Position numbers and translations under genes: made by a program. A model generated the notes under the pieces. The model was not told where the DNA came from, ran no database searches, and was given only the letters and a program-made list of their open reading frames with translations. A stretch of DNA of 64,000 bases, taken from positions 1,860,001 through 1,924,000 of the forward strand of contig OX421964.1 of the NCBI GenBank assembly GCA_949128115.1, given 5' to 3'. Shown in pieces: positions 22,323 to 33,552 of the stretch. Source of the stretch: Anaspis maculata (taxonomy: Eukaryota; Arthropoda; Insecta; Coleoptera; Scraptiidae). The number at the start of each line of letters is the position of its first letter. Positions within the stretch are counted from its first letter, which is position 1.

Positions 22323-23620
22323 TATTAATTTTGACTACAAGGAAAACTACTTGTGTGAACCTAATCATGCAGGTATCAAATTTTGACAAGCAGAATAAAG
22401 GTTCATATAGCAAAGAACCGTCGAATTCACTCCAATAGGCGAAACCCATACCTACCTCGTACACACCTACCCCTGATTAATTTCCTTTCAGCGCGGTAAT
22501 TCGCCAGCCCGCCGACAAAATAATCGTGAAAGTCTACACCATTATAACCACCATCACCGGCCGAAACAGGTGGTTCCAATTTCATTCCGAAACAACCGAT
22601 TCAGTAGGTGTTTCAATTTGGGCAGTAATGACGCTCCTCATCGTAACGACCCGCTGCGGTTTCAAACCCATTCTCTCTCCATACCCGACCTCCGATGCTC
22701 AATTACGTAACAAACACCTTTTGTCTCGCATCTAATCGGTATTCTTACACGGCCCATCATCGCGCTCGCCCCCATCGACTGATCCCTATCCGTATAATTT
22801 CGGGTGTTTACTTTTGATGATGCACCGCATCATTCTTTTTTTTTTTTGGGCTCCAGTCGTCGTCCCATTCAAAATTATAGGCATCTACTCCTAGCGCTTC
22901 TTCTTTCTCTCTTCAATGGCAATAACAATTTGTGGTGCAGAGCTGTATAACGTATAACACCATAGAGGATAGAAGTATAAGTTATGGCCGTCCGTGATAT
23001 TCAATTAACTGGGTAATTTAAAACACTATCAGTGTTGCCTGATATATTGCCTTCTGTCTTTCTGAAACCCCAAATTGGCTGGCTGCCCGGCATGATGATA
23101 ATACACCCGAATGGTGTATGGTGGTGAAGAGAGCCGAGGTGTGTGCGTGTTGAAAACGCAGCCATAAACCGATTAATCAACCTAACCATGCGGCGGTGTC
23201 AATGAGCGTGTACACGGTGTTTAGAAACGACAAGAAGAACCCACCTCTGGTGCATGACCTTTCGGGGAGGGCCTCTTCTCCCATCCTGGCGCGCCGTGCT
23301 CGTAGCCCAGAGCCGAAATGCGATAACGTGTTATGATTGATTGCCGTGGCATTTGCATAATCACAAGGCTCTAAATGGACTTCCTCTGGTCATTAGCGCC
23401 TCGCTGTGGCCGAAAAAACAAGTGGGTTTTAATTAACCATGCCACGGGTTTCCTCATGGGAGCTGTTGGGGCAATTATTGGTCTTGTGGGAACCCGGGAA
23501 CGACCGGTTGCCGTAAGCCTGTGGTACAAAACAAAATCTCGTGCTCCTAAGAATGTGATTGTAACAACATTGAAAATTTTAAATGACGCGTGGTGACAAT
23601 ACGATGCCTAATGAAACTTG
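22323..23620. other. Low-repeat DNA, no supported gene
   Basis: Mixed GC sequence without recognised domains or repeats, apart from a T run at about 22838. It is a candidate for unique host sequence. Short ORFs (22526-22735, 23375-23596) have no support. Confidence 0.45.
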
Positions 23621-23622
23621 TA

Positions 23623-23761
23623 GCTGTATTACACTACACAATTTCTTGTACAACTTCTTGTACAATCTGTCAAATCAAGTTCACTGTTTTTTGACACAAT
23701 TTTGGCAGATTATACAAGACATTGTAGTCATTGTACAAGAAATTGTGTAGTGTAATACAGC
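23623..23761. mobile_element. 139-bp MITE with TA target duplication
   Basis: The 31-bp terminal inverted repeats begin GCTGTATTACACTACACAAT, followed by TTCTTGTACAA, and match exactly. TA dinucleotides flank both sides (23621-23622 and 23762-23763), as for Tc1/mariner-derived MITEs. No coding capacity. Confidence 0.9.
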
Positions 23762-23899
23762 TATTTTATAATATAGGTACTATTTTCTTCTCAAAAAAAA
23801 GGTTACTCAGGTTGGGAGAAAATCGGTTACACGCAGTTTCAAATGAAAAAAAAAACTACATTTCTGCCTGCTAAAACTGTGTACCATTTTACTGATTAC

Positions 23900-24985
23900 C
23901 ATCGTCATCATCATTTAGTGACCTCTTCGGTGGGAAAGAATTGCCATTCACGTATTTTCTGGCTCTTCAAAGCTTTAGCCCATGATGGCATTTGCAACAT
24001 CTGGAATGGTAAAATATGCTACGCATTGTGAACCTTGATGTACTTCGAGGTAGCCTACCAAGTTTTGCAATCACCAATTGAAAGGTTTGTTCTTAAAAGC
24101 TGTTTGAACAAAATTTGTTTAATTTTTTTATGGAAAATGCAAAATATTGGATCTTTCACCCTTATTTGATCCCTCGTTGAGGATAGTCTGAAACCGAAAG
24201 TCTCCAGAATTTTTATGCTAATGGTTCACTGAGAACTGCTCTTCAATTTGTAGTTGTCAAAATCTGCATAGTTGCGTTCAGATTCCAGACAGAGAGCGAC
24301 AAAGAAGTTCATGCTGTGAAAAAAGACACAGCTTTCAATGCAACGGAGAAATCCCGGAAATGTCCCTTTTAGATAGGCTTCCCGCAATACACAGGTTCTG
24401 TAAGACTCTCAAGCGTGGGTAAAAGGCTTGAAACATTACTAACTTAAGGCTCTAACAGTGTACCAAATTGCACATTTATGTTATAAAAAGTCAGGTCTCC
24501 AGACAGCTTTCAGTCTAGCTCTGGACTAGTTTTTTCTCGACTGTAATTTATGTCTTTTTTTACTGCATGAACTTCTTTGTCGCTCTCTGTCTGGAATCTG
24601 AAGGCAACTATGCAATTTTTGACAACTAAACATGGAAGAGCACTTCCCACTGAACTATTATCATAAAAAATTCAGAGACTTTCGGTTTCACTCTATCCTT
24701 AGTGAGGGATCAAGTAAGGGTGAGAGACCCAATATTTTGTATTTTTCATAAAAAACGACACAAATTTTGTTCGAACAGCTTTTAAGAACAAACCTCTCAA
24801 TTATTGATGGTGGTGAAACTCGGTAGGCTACCCCAAAGTACATAAAGGTTCATATTGCATAACATATTCCACCATTCCAGATGTTGCAAATGCCATCATG
24901 GGCACTAAAGCTTTGAAGAGCCAAAAAATACGTGAAAGACAATTCTTTTTTGCCGAAGAGGTCACTAAATTATGATGAGAAGGTT
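23900..24985. repeat. Foldback element, arms of about 0.43 kb
   Basis: Left arm about 23900-24335, right arm about 24560-24985. Examples of pairing are ATGATGGCATTTGCAACATC (about 23982) with its complement near 24880, and CAGAGAGCGACAAAGAAGTT (about 24292) with AACTTCTTTGTCGCTCTCTG (about 24570). The ~220-bp loop has no gene. Confidence 0.85.
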
Positions 24986-25121
24986 GTTTTTGCGATGCAA
25001 TGATTTCATATTACCATTATTATAATAACCAATCACTTTTCCAACGATACCTCACAGAGCAGATCCATGATGGTGCCAAGAGGAAAAAAAAGTTGACAAT
25101 TGTATTTCTGGAAGTAAACTG

Positions 25122-27090
25122 CTCAACGATGAAAGTGTTACAAAGCAAAAATTCACCCAATTTTGAACCGCTGTAACTTTTGATTGGCACAAACGATTCT
25201 GATTCTGTTTCTGTTTCAACTTCTGAATTACCCAATCTCTTGGCCAGCTTTCTTGTCAATATGAAATCCATAGAGCCCCTCATAAAATTGCTACAGGGTG
25301 ATGAACAGAGCAGTGCAAAATTGATAAAGGTTCAACATAACCCCGTTTTCGTTAAAAAAATTTTTTGGGAGTATCAACACCAAATTTATGAAGAATGATG
25401 TGTTACCTCGAAACGGTTTTCGAATTTTCGGGATTCCAGTCGTAACAGCCAAAATATGATTTTTTATTGTGAATCTGTATGTTGTTTCTGTAGCAACGCA
25501 AAAACATCAGAACTTTTCATATCAAAATGACGCCACTTGGTAGGTTTGTTCACTGAACAATTCTGAGCAATTTGACTTGCAACACGTTCCTATTGTCCAG
25601 TGTAGGGGTGAAGAAAAGCCCAATTGGCAGCGTACTTTTTGGTACTACTCCTAAAATTCGGGTTTTTAACATTGAAAAAGGGTTATTTTTCACTCTCTTT
25701 AGTCAACATGGGACTACGTCATCAGAATTGACTGACCACATTTCCGCCATTTTGGAATTTTTTGCCTTTACTTCAAATTTCGAAACATAGGCATGTTTGG
25801 TATCATTTCTCTAAATCTTGGTCCACTGAATGGGATTCTGTCAATAAGATTTGTCTATCTGTTTGTCTATCTCTTTCCGAAAAAATATTTATAAAATTTT
25901 CAATCCCACCCCCCTTGTTCCTGAAAATCTCTGAGTGTCCATTTTAATATTCTTGACCTCTCAATTCTTTTCGATGCAGTCAACGTCATCCTACACAGCA
26001 TCGGAATAGATAATTTCCTGTGATAAAAATGCCACCCAAATTTCACCCTTCCGCTCCCCCTACCTCATCTCAAAAACCAAAAATGGCAATACCTACTTTG
26101 TGATACATCAAATTGAAGGAAATTGAATTCCCTCCATGAATAAAGTTTTTTCAAAATTTTCAAAACCACCCATTTTTCTCACAAAATGCTCCAAATGTCC
26201 AATTTATTTGGAGAGGGGTTGAAAATTTCAGAAAAATTGTTTTCGTAAAGAGAATTAAATTTCCTTTAATTTGATGTATCACAAAGTAGGTAGTGTATTG
26301 TTAAATTTTGAAGTTGAGGTGGGAAGAGAGCAAAGGGTCTATTTGGGTAGCACTTTTTTTACCGAAAATTCTTTTCTTCGATGTTTTCTATGATGACACT
26401 GACTGAATTGAAAAGAATTGAGGGGTCCAGAATTGAAAATAGGACAGTCAGAGGATTTCTAGGAAGAAGGAAGGTGGGGTTGAAAATTTTGCAAATATTT
26501 TTTTCAGAAAGAAAATTCAATTCTTCCCAATTTGATGTATCGCAAGGTAGGGTGTCATTTGAAATTTCAAAGTTGGGGTGAGTGGGGGCGAGAGTGCTGA
26601 AGATAGAAATTTGCCAATGTATGTTTTAGATGTTCCCTTTAATATAAAAATCGACCTGTTTTTGCTCGAAGAAATATTCACCGGGAATCGAGAGTTATTG
26701 CAGGTTGATAGTTTTCAAATGATCACCCGGTACAGTATTCACAATAAAAAATCACATTTTGACTGTTTCGACTGGAATCCTGAAATTTTGAAAACCGCTT
26801 CGAGGGAACACATCATTCTACATAAATTTGGTGTTGATACTCCCGAAAAAAAAATAACGAAAACGGGGGTATGTTGAACTTTCATCAATTTTGCACTACT
26901 CTGTTCATCACCCTGTAGAAATTTCATGAGGGGCTCTATGGATTTCATATTGACAAGAAAGATGGCCAAAAGATTGGGCAATTCAGAACTTGAAACAGAA
27001 TCAGAATCGTTTGTGCTAATCAAAAGTTACAGCGGTTCAAATTGGGTGAATTTTTGCTTTGTAACACTTTCATTGTTGAGCAGTTTAGTT
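25122..27090. repeat. Foldback element, 2.0 kb, with near-continuous arms
   Basis: Arms pair from AAACTGCTCAACGATGAAAG (25122) with CTTTCATTGTTGAGCAGTTT (about 27067-27087) inwards to TTTGATGTATCACAAAGTAG near 26270, paired with CTACTTTGTGATACATCAAA near 26093. The centre is at about 26170. Both arms carry CACCCTGTA (25292-25300 complement, 26909-26917). Short ORFs in the arms are mirror images of each other and not genes. Confidence 0.85.
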
Positions 27091-27512
27091 GGCTTAGAAA
27101 TTGGCTACCCAGCTCAATTCATTCCATTTCTAACATTACTTTTTGTAGAAATACCAAGTATTGTGTCAATATCTCGAAGAATTACTTATTTATGGAAAAA
27201 AGAGTGTTCTTGTTTTTTTTCTGGTTTTCCCCTACATTTCAAAGACGGTTCAAGGTAATCAAAAACAGTTTGCTGTGACTTCATAAGCATAAAATAGTTG
27301 ATGTATGTGGTGAGTTACACCTCTCCACATGTTTCAGATATGTATATGTACATGTATATCACCCTGTATACGCCGCCGGCATGGATGGCGCTGATGGCTA
27401 CCTTTCTGGATCGGAAGAGTACGCTGTAAAGAACATTTCCACCGAGTGGCATCTTCTCATCAAAAAATGCAAGGTACTTTCAACTAGCATAGCATAGCAT
27501 AGCAACTTCTTT
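27091..27512. other. Dispersed-repeat spacer
   Basis: Contains CACCCTGTATACGCCGCCGG at 27360, shared with 4782, and a (TAGCA)n run at about 27485-27503. No gene is seen. Confidence 0.5.
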
Positions 27513-28008
27513 TCAACGCGTGGGAAATACTGAATGCTGCAGGCAAAAATTTATTACATGAGTTACATATGGTAGTAGAAATGGCATGGATAGTTCTATT
27601 GTTAATATGTTGATACCGTCGCTTACAGTTGCCCGCGTTTTAATTATATCCAAAGCTTTCTGTACCTCGTACTGATCAACCAATCGAAATGTCAACTCTA
27701 GGCCACACAAGTGTTTGATATTTTGCCTGTAGGAGCCAATTACTGCATCATCGACGGGCACAGACTCCACAAAAAATCTATTTATCTCGCCTGGATCAGA
27801 CAGTGCCTCTGGTGTCTCAGGATTTTTCCTTTTTGTTACATTATTCAAGTTTTTTAAGTACCCCCCAGACACCCCTCCGCCCACAACCATTCATCCCTCT
27901 GGAGAAAAAGGCCCTTTCCTCTCCTTACAGCCTCTGTTATAATAAGGGAGTTTGCGATTTCAGTGATTTCACGCAACGTAGAACGTGAAAATTGGACTAA
28001 GGAACTGT
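27513..28008 (-). mobile_element. LINE relic: start of the reverse transcriptase domain
   Basis: The minus-strand frame 27890-27513 carries EINRFFVESVPVDDAVIGSY, then VQKALDIIKTRATVSDGINI and LLPYVTHVINFCLQHSVFP, the segment preceding and opening the RT domain of non-LTR elements. It breaks off before the catalytic palm. Upstream (27890-28008) frame-shifted linker residues continue. The endonuclease and linker part of apparently the same copy lies at 29975-30830, beyond the inserted foldback. Confidence 0.65.
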
Positions 28009-29975
28009 AACTAAGGAATTCCAAATAACCTCCAAAGCCCAATAACCTCCCAATAACTTCCAAAGTTTAGCCCAGGCATATTAGGTTTTAACCCGCAACA
28101 AATTCCCACAAAGCTGAAATTTGGTATACGGGCCTTGCAAGACCTAAGGAATAACATATCAAAATACTCGGTGGCACACCCTTGTGCGTCATCGATTGTG
28201 GGGGAGGGGGCTAAATATTGCCATTTTAAATGCGTAAATGACACCCTGTAGCTTATACAAATGAAAAAAATCATATTTAGATGCCTCAAGGCTTCGCAAT
28301 ATTCGCTTGAAGTTTGAATGGTTGATAAATAGTTTGGGTTGTCTGGGAAAGAAAAGAAGATCGGCAAAATTTATTTTGTTTTTCTCTCAAAAACCTCGGA
28401 TTGATATCGGCAAGTGTGGTATCGTTTCCAACTAAATCTTGGCCTGTGATATCAAATATGGTGTTTAAAATTGAATTGAAACACGGTTAAACAAGTTTTA
28501 CTGAAAAAACGACGATTTTTGCCATCTGAAATTGTCGTTTTGTAATTTCGGTTTTCATATGGTTAGAATCATCTCAATTGAGTATTTCCAACAGAACTCA
28601 TTGTTCTCAACCATTTTATACTTGAAAACGATAAAAACGATGTGTCTGTATTCATTACAAGATCAGAGAATTGATCTGTTGTGAAAGTGATTATATGCCC
28701 AATTTTCTCCCGAAAATGCATACAATTTTTGCATTTCTTTTTTTTTACTGATGAATGATGGAGCGGTTCCACTGTTTTTGTGTGTAATACTAAGTGAAGT
28801 TCTTCCTCTATCAGAAAATACCAAAAGCTATTGTATCTATCGGGCAATAGAAACATAAAATAATTTTTTCTGTAGCCGTTATTCCATTTTCAGAAAAAAA
28901 AGTAGGTGTAAAACTTGTTCAATAAAAAATTGATGCTCTGACTTTGTAATATAAATAGGCGTGAGCAATTGATGCTGTTTTTGTCCAAGATAAACATAAA
29001 TATAGGATATGTTGGTAATTTTTATTTTTGACAGCTTCAGACAATAATGCCTCTAAATGAAGAAACCACAATTTTTTTGTAGAGAATTCATTATTTCCGG
29101 GATGAGCACTGTGAATATCAGTCTCAATACTTGGCTCTGTTTCGAAGATGGGAAGAAGAACCTATTAACAATGCTCAGCTTTATTGGCCATCACAAAATA
29201 TTCTTACATGTTTCTCATTCAAAGATCCAGGAGAGAAATTCCACCTTGCGCGTACTATTCACGCCACTATCAAGCAGAAATGTTTCATGGCTACTGGAGT
29301 CCACTTCATAGCCAACAACATACCGTGTTTCCTTTGAGACCCACCTTATATTGTTAAAATGATTGGTTCGTCCACAGGAACAGTTTTAGAGAAAAGTGTC
29401 TGGGTGAATTTTTTGACTAGATATTCAAAGCCCCAAGATCGTAGGAGGCACAGAGGTGTAAGTCCAAATATTTTGATATGTTCTTCCTCAGGGATCATAC
29501 CAGTTATATATCAATATTCAATTTTGTACGACATCGCTTGAGGCTTTAAATTCTCACATGGTTTTTCCTGAAATATCCGGGCGACAAATTAACACTCAAC
29601 CGCCTTTCCCGCAGAACTCACCAATCGGAAGAGTTACAAAGGCTCCCTCACACACCTTAGCACTAACAACAAATCTCTTTTGTTCATTTGAAACATATCT
29701 TATATCGATCGGATACTCCGTTCACTTGCAGGAACAGCTTGGAGATAGGTATCTCTCTAATTCTCAGAACTTGACCTTTGAGGATGAAAATCAAAGGACG
29801 CACGAGGGTGTAAGTCCGAGTATTTTGATATGTTGTTCCGTAGGTCCAATAGAACATATGTACCAAAATTCAGCTTTGCGGGAATTTGTTACGGGTTACC
29901 ACGATTTTTCGACTAAAATGCCTGGGCTAGTTACCTCACATAGTACGGACGTGTGCACTGTGCACGCAAACTCTC
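28009..29975. repeat. Diverged foldback inserted in a LINE relic
   Basis: CCCAGGCATATTAGG (28072) and AACCCGCAACAAATTCCCAC (about 28091) pair with diverged complements near 29882-29927. AACATATCAAAATACTCGG (about 28152) pairs with its complement near 29816. A second, direct copy of part of the right arm lies at about 29440-29560, so the right side holds a tandem duplication of about 370 bp. The flanking LINE linker sequence is collinear across the insert. Internal short ORFs (29057-29337, 29558-29998) show no domain. Confidence 0.6.
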
Positions 29976-30830
29976 CAATGTTCCTCATTTGCTTGTAATT
30001 CTCCCAGAACTGAGGATCCCCCGTCCTCTTTTACCTCGCCAAAAACTTGTCTCTATCCCTCATCATTGCCTTTAGTATTCCCGTCAACCACGGTGCATAT
30101 CGTTTGGTACCCTGTTTGTCTTGACTGGGGCATGCAAGTCGAGTAATGTGATAATGTTGTCATTTAGAAATTTTACTTTGGTCCACATCACTCAACTGAT
30201 GAATATTACGCCAAGGTATAGAGCTAACGTCGTGACTAAACTGTCGATGGCCCAAGTTCTTGAAGTCCCTTTGGGTCCTAAAAGAGAGCCCAGGCTCCGG
30301 GTGCCGGCCAACATCTAAGAAGCAGTAAACCAGGTCATGGTTGCAGCGGCGGCGCCAGCATTTCTTGAACGGGTGGGCACAAAAAGACACACTATTCAGG
30401 GAGGTGGGCACTCATCTAATTATATGTTCAACCTTCCATCCTCCAAATAACTTTTTTTATAAAAAAAAAGTCAAGCGCAAACAAGTTTTATTTAAAAAAA
30501 GGGATACATTCTTATTTGAGGTTTATTAGTATCCACTTGGTTATGCAATTAAGGTAGTGTTTTTTCATTTTAGCATTTTCCGAGACATTTTTTGAGAAAT
30601 AGGGTGGGCACGCGGGTGGGCTATGATTTTAGGCGAGGCACGTGCCCACCCCGGCCACCCCCTGGCGCCGTCACTGCATGGTTGCTGGTCGCTTATATTT
30701 CGCGGGATAGTTTGAATTCCCACCCCACAAACTTTTTGCTCTGAACTGATCAGGATATAATCAATACTAGTAGTCTAGGAGCTAGCGACGGCTTTTTCAT
30801 ATCATCTCAACAAAGCTACAATGGTAATTT
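29976..30830 (-). mobile_element. LINE relic: endonuclease C-terminus and linker, interrupted
   Basis: Minus-strand pieces in shifted frames include LIDYILISSEQKV (about 30770-30730), the NHDLVYCFLDVG segment (about 30340), NDNIITLLDLHAPVKT (about 30155-30110) and ENYKQMRN (about 29985). This is the AP-endonuclease end and the endonuclease-RT linker common in Jockey/RTE-like LINEs. An hAT-like MITE (30344-30676) sits inside it. Confidence 0.55.
30344..30676. mobile_element. hAT-like MITE, 333 bp
   Basis: TIRs are CAGCGGCGGCGCCAG (left) and CTGGCGCCGTCACTG (right). A perfect 8-bp target duplication CATGGTTG is present at 30336-30343 and 30677-30684, diagnostic of the hAT superfamily. Subterminal GTGGGCAC motifs recur in both halves. 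Non-coding. Confidence 0.92.
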
Positions 30831-30974
30831 TAACATCCCCTACCTCATTCTGATGACCAAAACGAACCTTTCTCGGCTAGTAGCCGGGACCTTCGGCCGC
30901 TATAGCTCTATAAAGAAAAAAAACAAATTGTACGTGTCCTTTGTATTGGGCTATTTTGAGACGTGAAACGATTA
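30831..30974. other. Short spacer
   Basis: No gene seen. It leads into the tRNA-like segment. Confidence 0.4.
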
Positions 30975-31105
30975 CCCCGATAGCTCGATCAAATAAGTGC
31001 GAGCGGAATATCCGCAGCAGCTAGAATGGGCGCGAGGTTCAGCGAGCCATGTCCCAAACGGGCCCGGGTTCGAGCCCCACCAAGTTCAATCTTTTTTCAA
31101 AAAAA
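30975..31105 (+). repeat. tRNA-derived SINE-like head
   Basis: A possible A box TAGCTCGATCAA (30981-30992) and a good B box GGGTTCGAGCCCC (about 31066-31078) lie about 75 bp apart, followed by T6 at 31091-31096 as a pol III stop. No standard cloverleaf forms: the spacing is too long for a normal tRNA without an intron. A tRNA-derived SINE promoter is therefore more likely than a working tRNA gene. Confidence 0.4.
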
Positions 31106-31130
31106 AATCGTTTATTTTTATTTTCAAAGC

Positions 31131-31302
31131 AATTTAAATTCAAAATACTGATTCCTTACTGGATTCTTCACTTTTTCCGATAATTCGGTAACGCCTTTTC
31201 GAATTTTTCTTGTTCCTTTCCACACTCACTAACAAGCAAACGCTATACTGAATTATCGGAAAAAAGTCAAGAATCCAGTAAGAAATCAGTATTTTAAATT
31301 TA
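31131..31302. repeat. 172-bp MITE-like inverted repeat
   Basis: The left arm AAAATACTGATTCCTTACTG, then GATTCTTCAC, pairs with the right arm GAATCCAGTAAGAAATCAGT around 31270-31289. GATAATTC cores pair near 31177 and 31250. It lies directly 3' of the tRNA-like segment and may be its tail or a separate insertion. Confidence 0.75.
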
Positions 31303-31543
31303 GAATGCTTTAAAAATTCATCGTTTTGGAAGCCTCTGCTCAAGAACGATAAAAATAACACGAGCTTCAAGCCTCTATTGGGTGGATTTTCCTGTGTGTC
31401 AGCTGCTTTAGGTTACTCCCGATGCTGCATTTGTTAGTTATTGGCAGTCTATTGGCCTAAAAAAAAGGAACCACTTGGCCGAATTTCACCCTCCCCACGA
31501 GCCCCCTTCAAAAATGGTCGACACTTTTTGTATCAAAATTATA
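31303..31543. other. Spacer without gene
   Basis: No supported feature. It may include the 3' end of the transposase-like gene to its right. Confidence 0.4.
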
Positions 31544-33470
31544 TCAATGGGATACAATGCGCGGAATTGCGACGTATTTACATCCAGTGGATTGACGGGT
31601 TCCATCTTCTCCATTTAAAGTTGCAATTTTTCTCCGGGTGCGATTTTTGGATAAGTAGGCAAAGCTGAAGTCCGTCACAATAGTTTTGAACAATGACCAT
31701 CTAGATTTCTCAGACGAAACAAAACAATGGAAAGCCATGAGCCACTGTCCAATCGAGAGTGAATCATGCTGGCAAGTAATAATCTCAAGGATGGGACAAA
31801 CTAACCCTTTGTCGTTGAATCGTACCACACCTGCATAGTAGTATAGCCTCTTATCGACAAAGGCTGGACGATGGACAACAGAACCAGTCGCATCCAAGTG
31901 CAAAATGCCGCCAGCTTCCTCCCATTTCATCACGTCCAACTGTTCCTTGCTAAACATACATACTGTGAAAGGTTGAAAAACCCTATAGATATATCCTGGA
32001 AACTCACGTTGCATCAACCTCATATCCAACAATTCTCCCGTGAAAAGGTAAAACCTAGTAACTGCCTTTGGGCAAATTGTGCAGGAGAGCGAAAAGAAGT
32101 TCCCAGTCTTGCCATAAGGATTGCTATGGCAAAATAGAACAGATATTAGCGGTAATGGGGGTTTTCAAGGCTGAATTTTTCATATTCCATAATATCTTCA
32201 TGATTTGGGTAGTATTTTGGAAAATAATGCACTTACTATGTTTTTGCATAAGGAATACCAGCATATTACTTTGTAAAAACCTAGCACAATGGCTTGCTAT
32301 TGAGGAACTTCTGAAAGCTATCGAATCTCAAATACAAAGTATGATCGGAAGTATGGATTCATAGCATCCATCAATGAACTATCAGCTCGACTGAAAAACA
32401 CGCACAAAAAATTGGAGAAATCCAGTAAGAGCCATGCTGGGTTCATCTAGATCATAATATCCTGAATAAAACACCGGAAAAACCTAGTAAGCCACCCTCG
32501 AGGCCACCCTGCTATGTTTATCCATTGTAAAATATCTACAATGCCGCAAAGATGCTAGGTTTTACCTTTGGAAGGGATACGTGCTATGTTTTTCCACTGT
32601 AAAGTAGACTAGAAATGCACTTACTAGGAAATTCCATACGTTCTAATTTATTCATTTTTTTGAATATTGATCCAAAACCAATATCTGAGTGAAGGAAATA
32701 CTTAGAAGATTCCGAATATGTGAAAAACTCATTTTACCAAAAAATGTGGGTCACTAGGTTTTACCTTTTCACGGGAGAATTCATCTTTGTCGTAATCGAA
32801 TTTTGCCGCTTCTTTGGATTTTACATTTCGAATAACATCACTGGATTTTATGGCTCTGTAATTTCCGTTATTAATGAGCAAAGCGGGTGTCGAATTAACG
32901 GCTTGAATTCTAACGTGTGAAGATGAATTGTTGGATAGTTTTTGACCCAATAGCTTTCTTTCCGAAGTTCGGACAAACGTTGTTTTCTTTGTGGACGCTT
33001 CATGATGGTAATCCATCGACGAGCTTAAGACAATCACATACTAAGACAACGCTTTCGCAACCGTAACTGTTTGGGGTAAGCCTAATAACGAAAGTCTTGC
33101 AATTTTCATGGCCGCAATAGGCGTACACTGTGTAACCTTTCGAATGTGCAAAAGCTTTTTTGAAATTGTAGACGCAGGTGTTATCTACCGTTTCTAGTTT
33201 TCTTCTTAGAGTGACAAAATAGTTGTGCAACTTACCATCTATCTGCAAGAATGTCGTCAAATTCAATAACGTTCAAACCAAAAGTCCCTTCCTTGCAGTT
33301 GCATGATTTGAAACTTAGGCGACTGCGAGTCAACGTCGTGTTGTTTTTTGTACCCATCGGTAATGTTTTGTCGTGGAAACATTGCTTCTGATATAAATTA
33401 TGCACAGTACTTGGGACAGCTGGTTTTGTGTCGGATGTTTAACAATCAGGTAAAATGTAGAAGGGCTCCA
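31544..33470 (-). pseudogene. Transposase-like multicopy gene relic, split by a MITE
   Basis: Minus-strand order: N-terminal region (about 33468-33270, one in-frame TAA), a Cys/His segment (AFAHSKGYTVYAYCGHENCK, 33266-33000), a segment with GNYRAIKSSDVIRNVKSKEA (to about 32782), and then, beyond a 743-bp insertion, a catalytic-like domain (32030-31544) with GILHLDATGSVV, RLYYYAGVV, PILEIITCQHD and IVTDFSFAY. From memory, proteins with a xHLDATGS...VTDxSxA pattern are widespread in insects, hydra and other animals and look like DDE-type transposases. Frameshifts occur near 33010 and 33260. Removing the MITE with one AATT restores the frame. The gene is dead here, and its family is not firmly assigned. 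Confidence 0.55.
32035..32777. mobile_element. 743-bp MITE-like element with AATT target duplication
   Basis: TIRs start CTCCCGTGAAAAGGTAAAAC and continue CTAGT, matching on both ends. AATT flanks both sides (32031-32034 and 32778-32781). The core AAACCTAG / CTAGGTTT recurs several times internally (about 32278, 32481, 32558), as though TIR fragments were duplicated. No transposase. The 4-bp TSD would fit several superfamilies. Confidence 0.8.
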
Positions 33471-33552
33471 TAATTGAATAACTCTCGTAAGTGACTATGC
33501 GTTGGTTAGTGGACTGTATTTTATTTTGGTTTTTGGTTACACAAGTAGTGAA

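Noticed and set aside
25020..27278. Paired ORFs 25020-25283, 25180-25398, 26739-27023 and 26926-27258
   Set aside because: Mirror-image translations of the two arms of one foldback; no independent support.
29558..29998. 146-codon plus ORF as a gene
   Set aside because: Lies in the duplicated right arm of a foldback and shows no recognisable domain.
30975..31080. Functional tRNA gene
   Set aside because: Only the B box is convincing; A-to-B spacing and stems do not give a cloverleaf.
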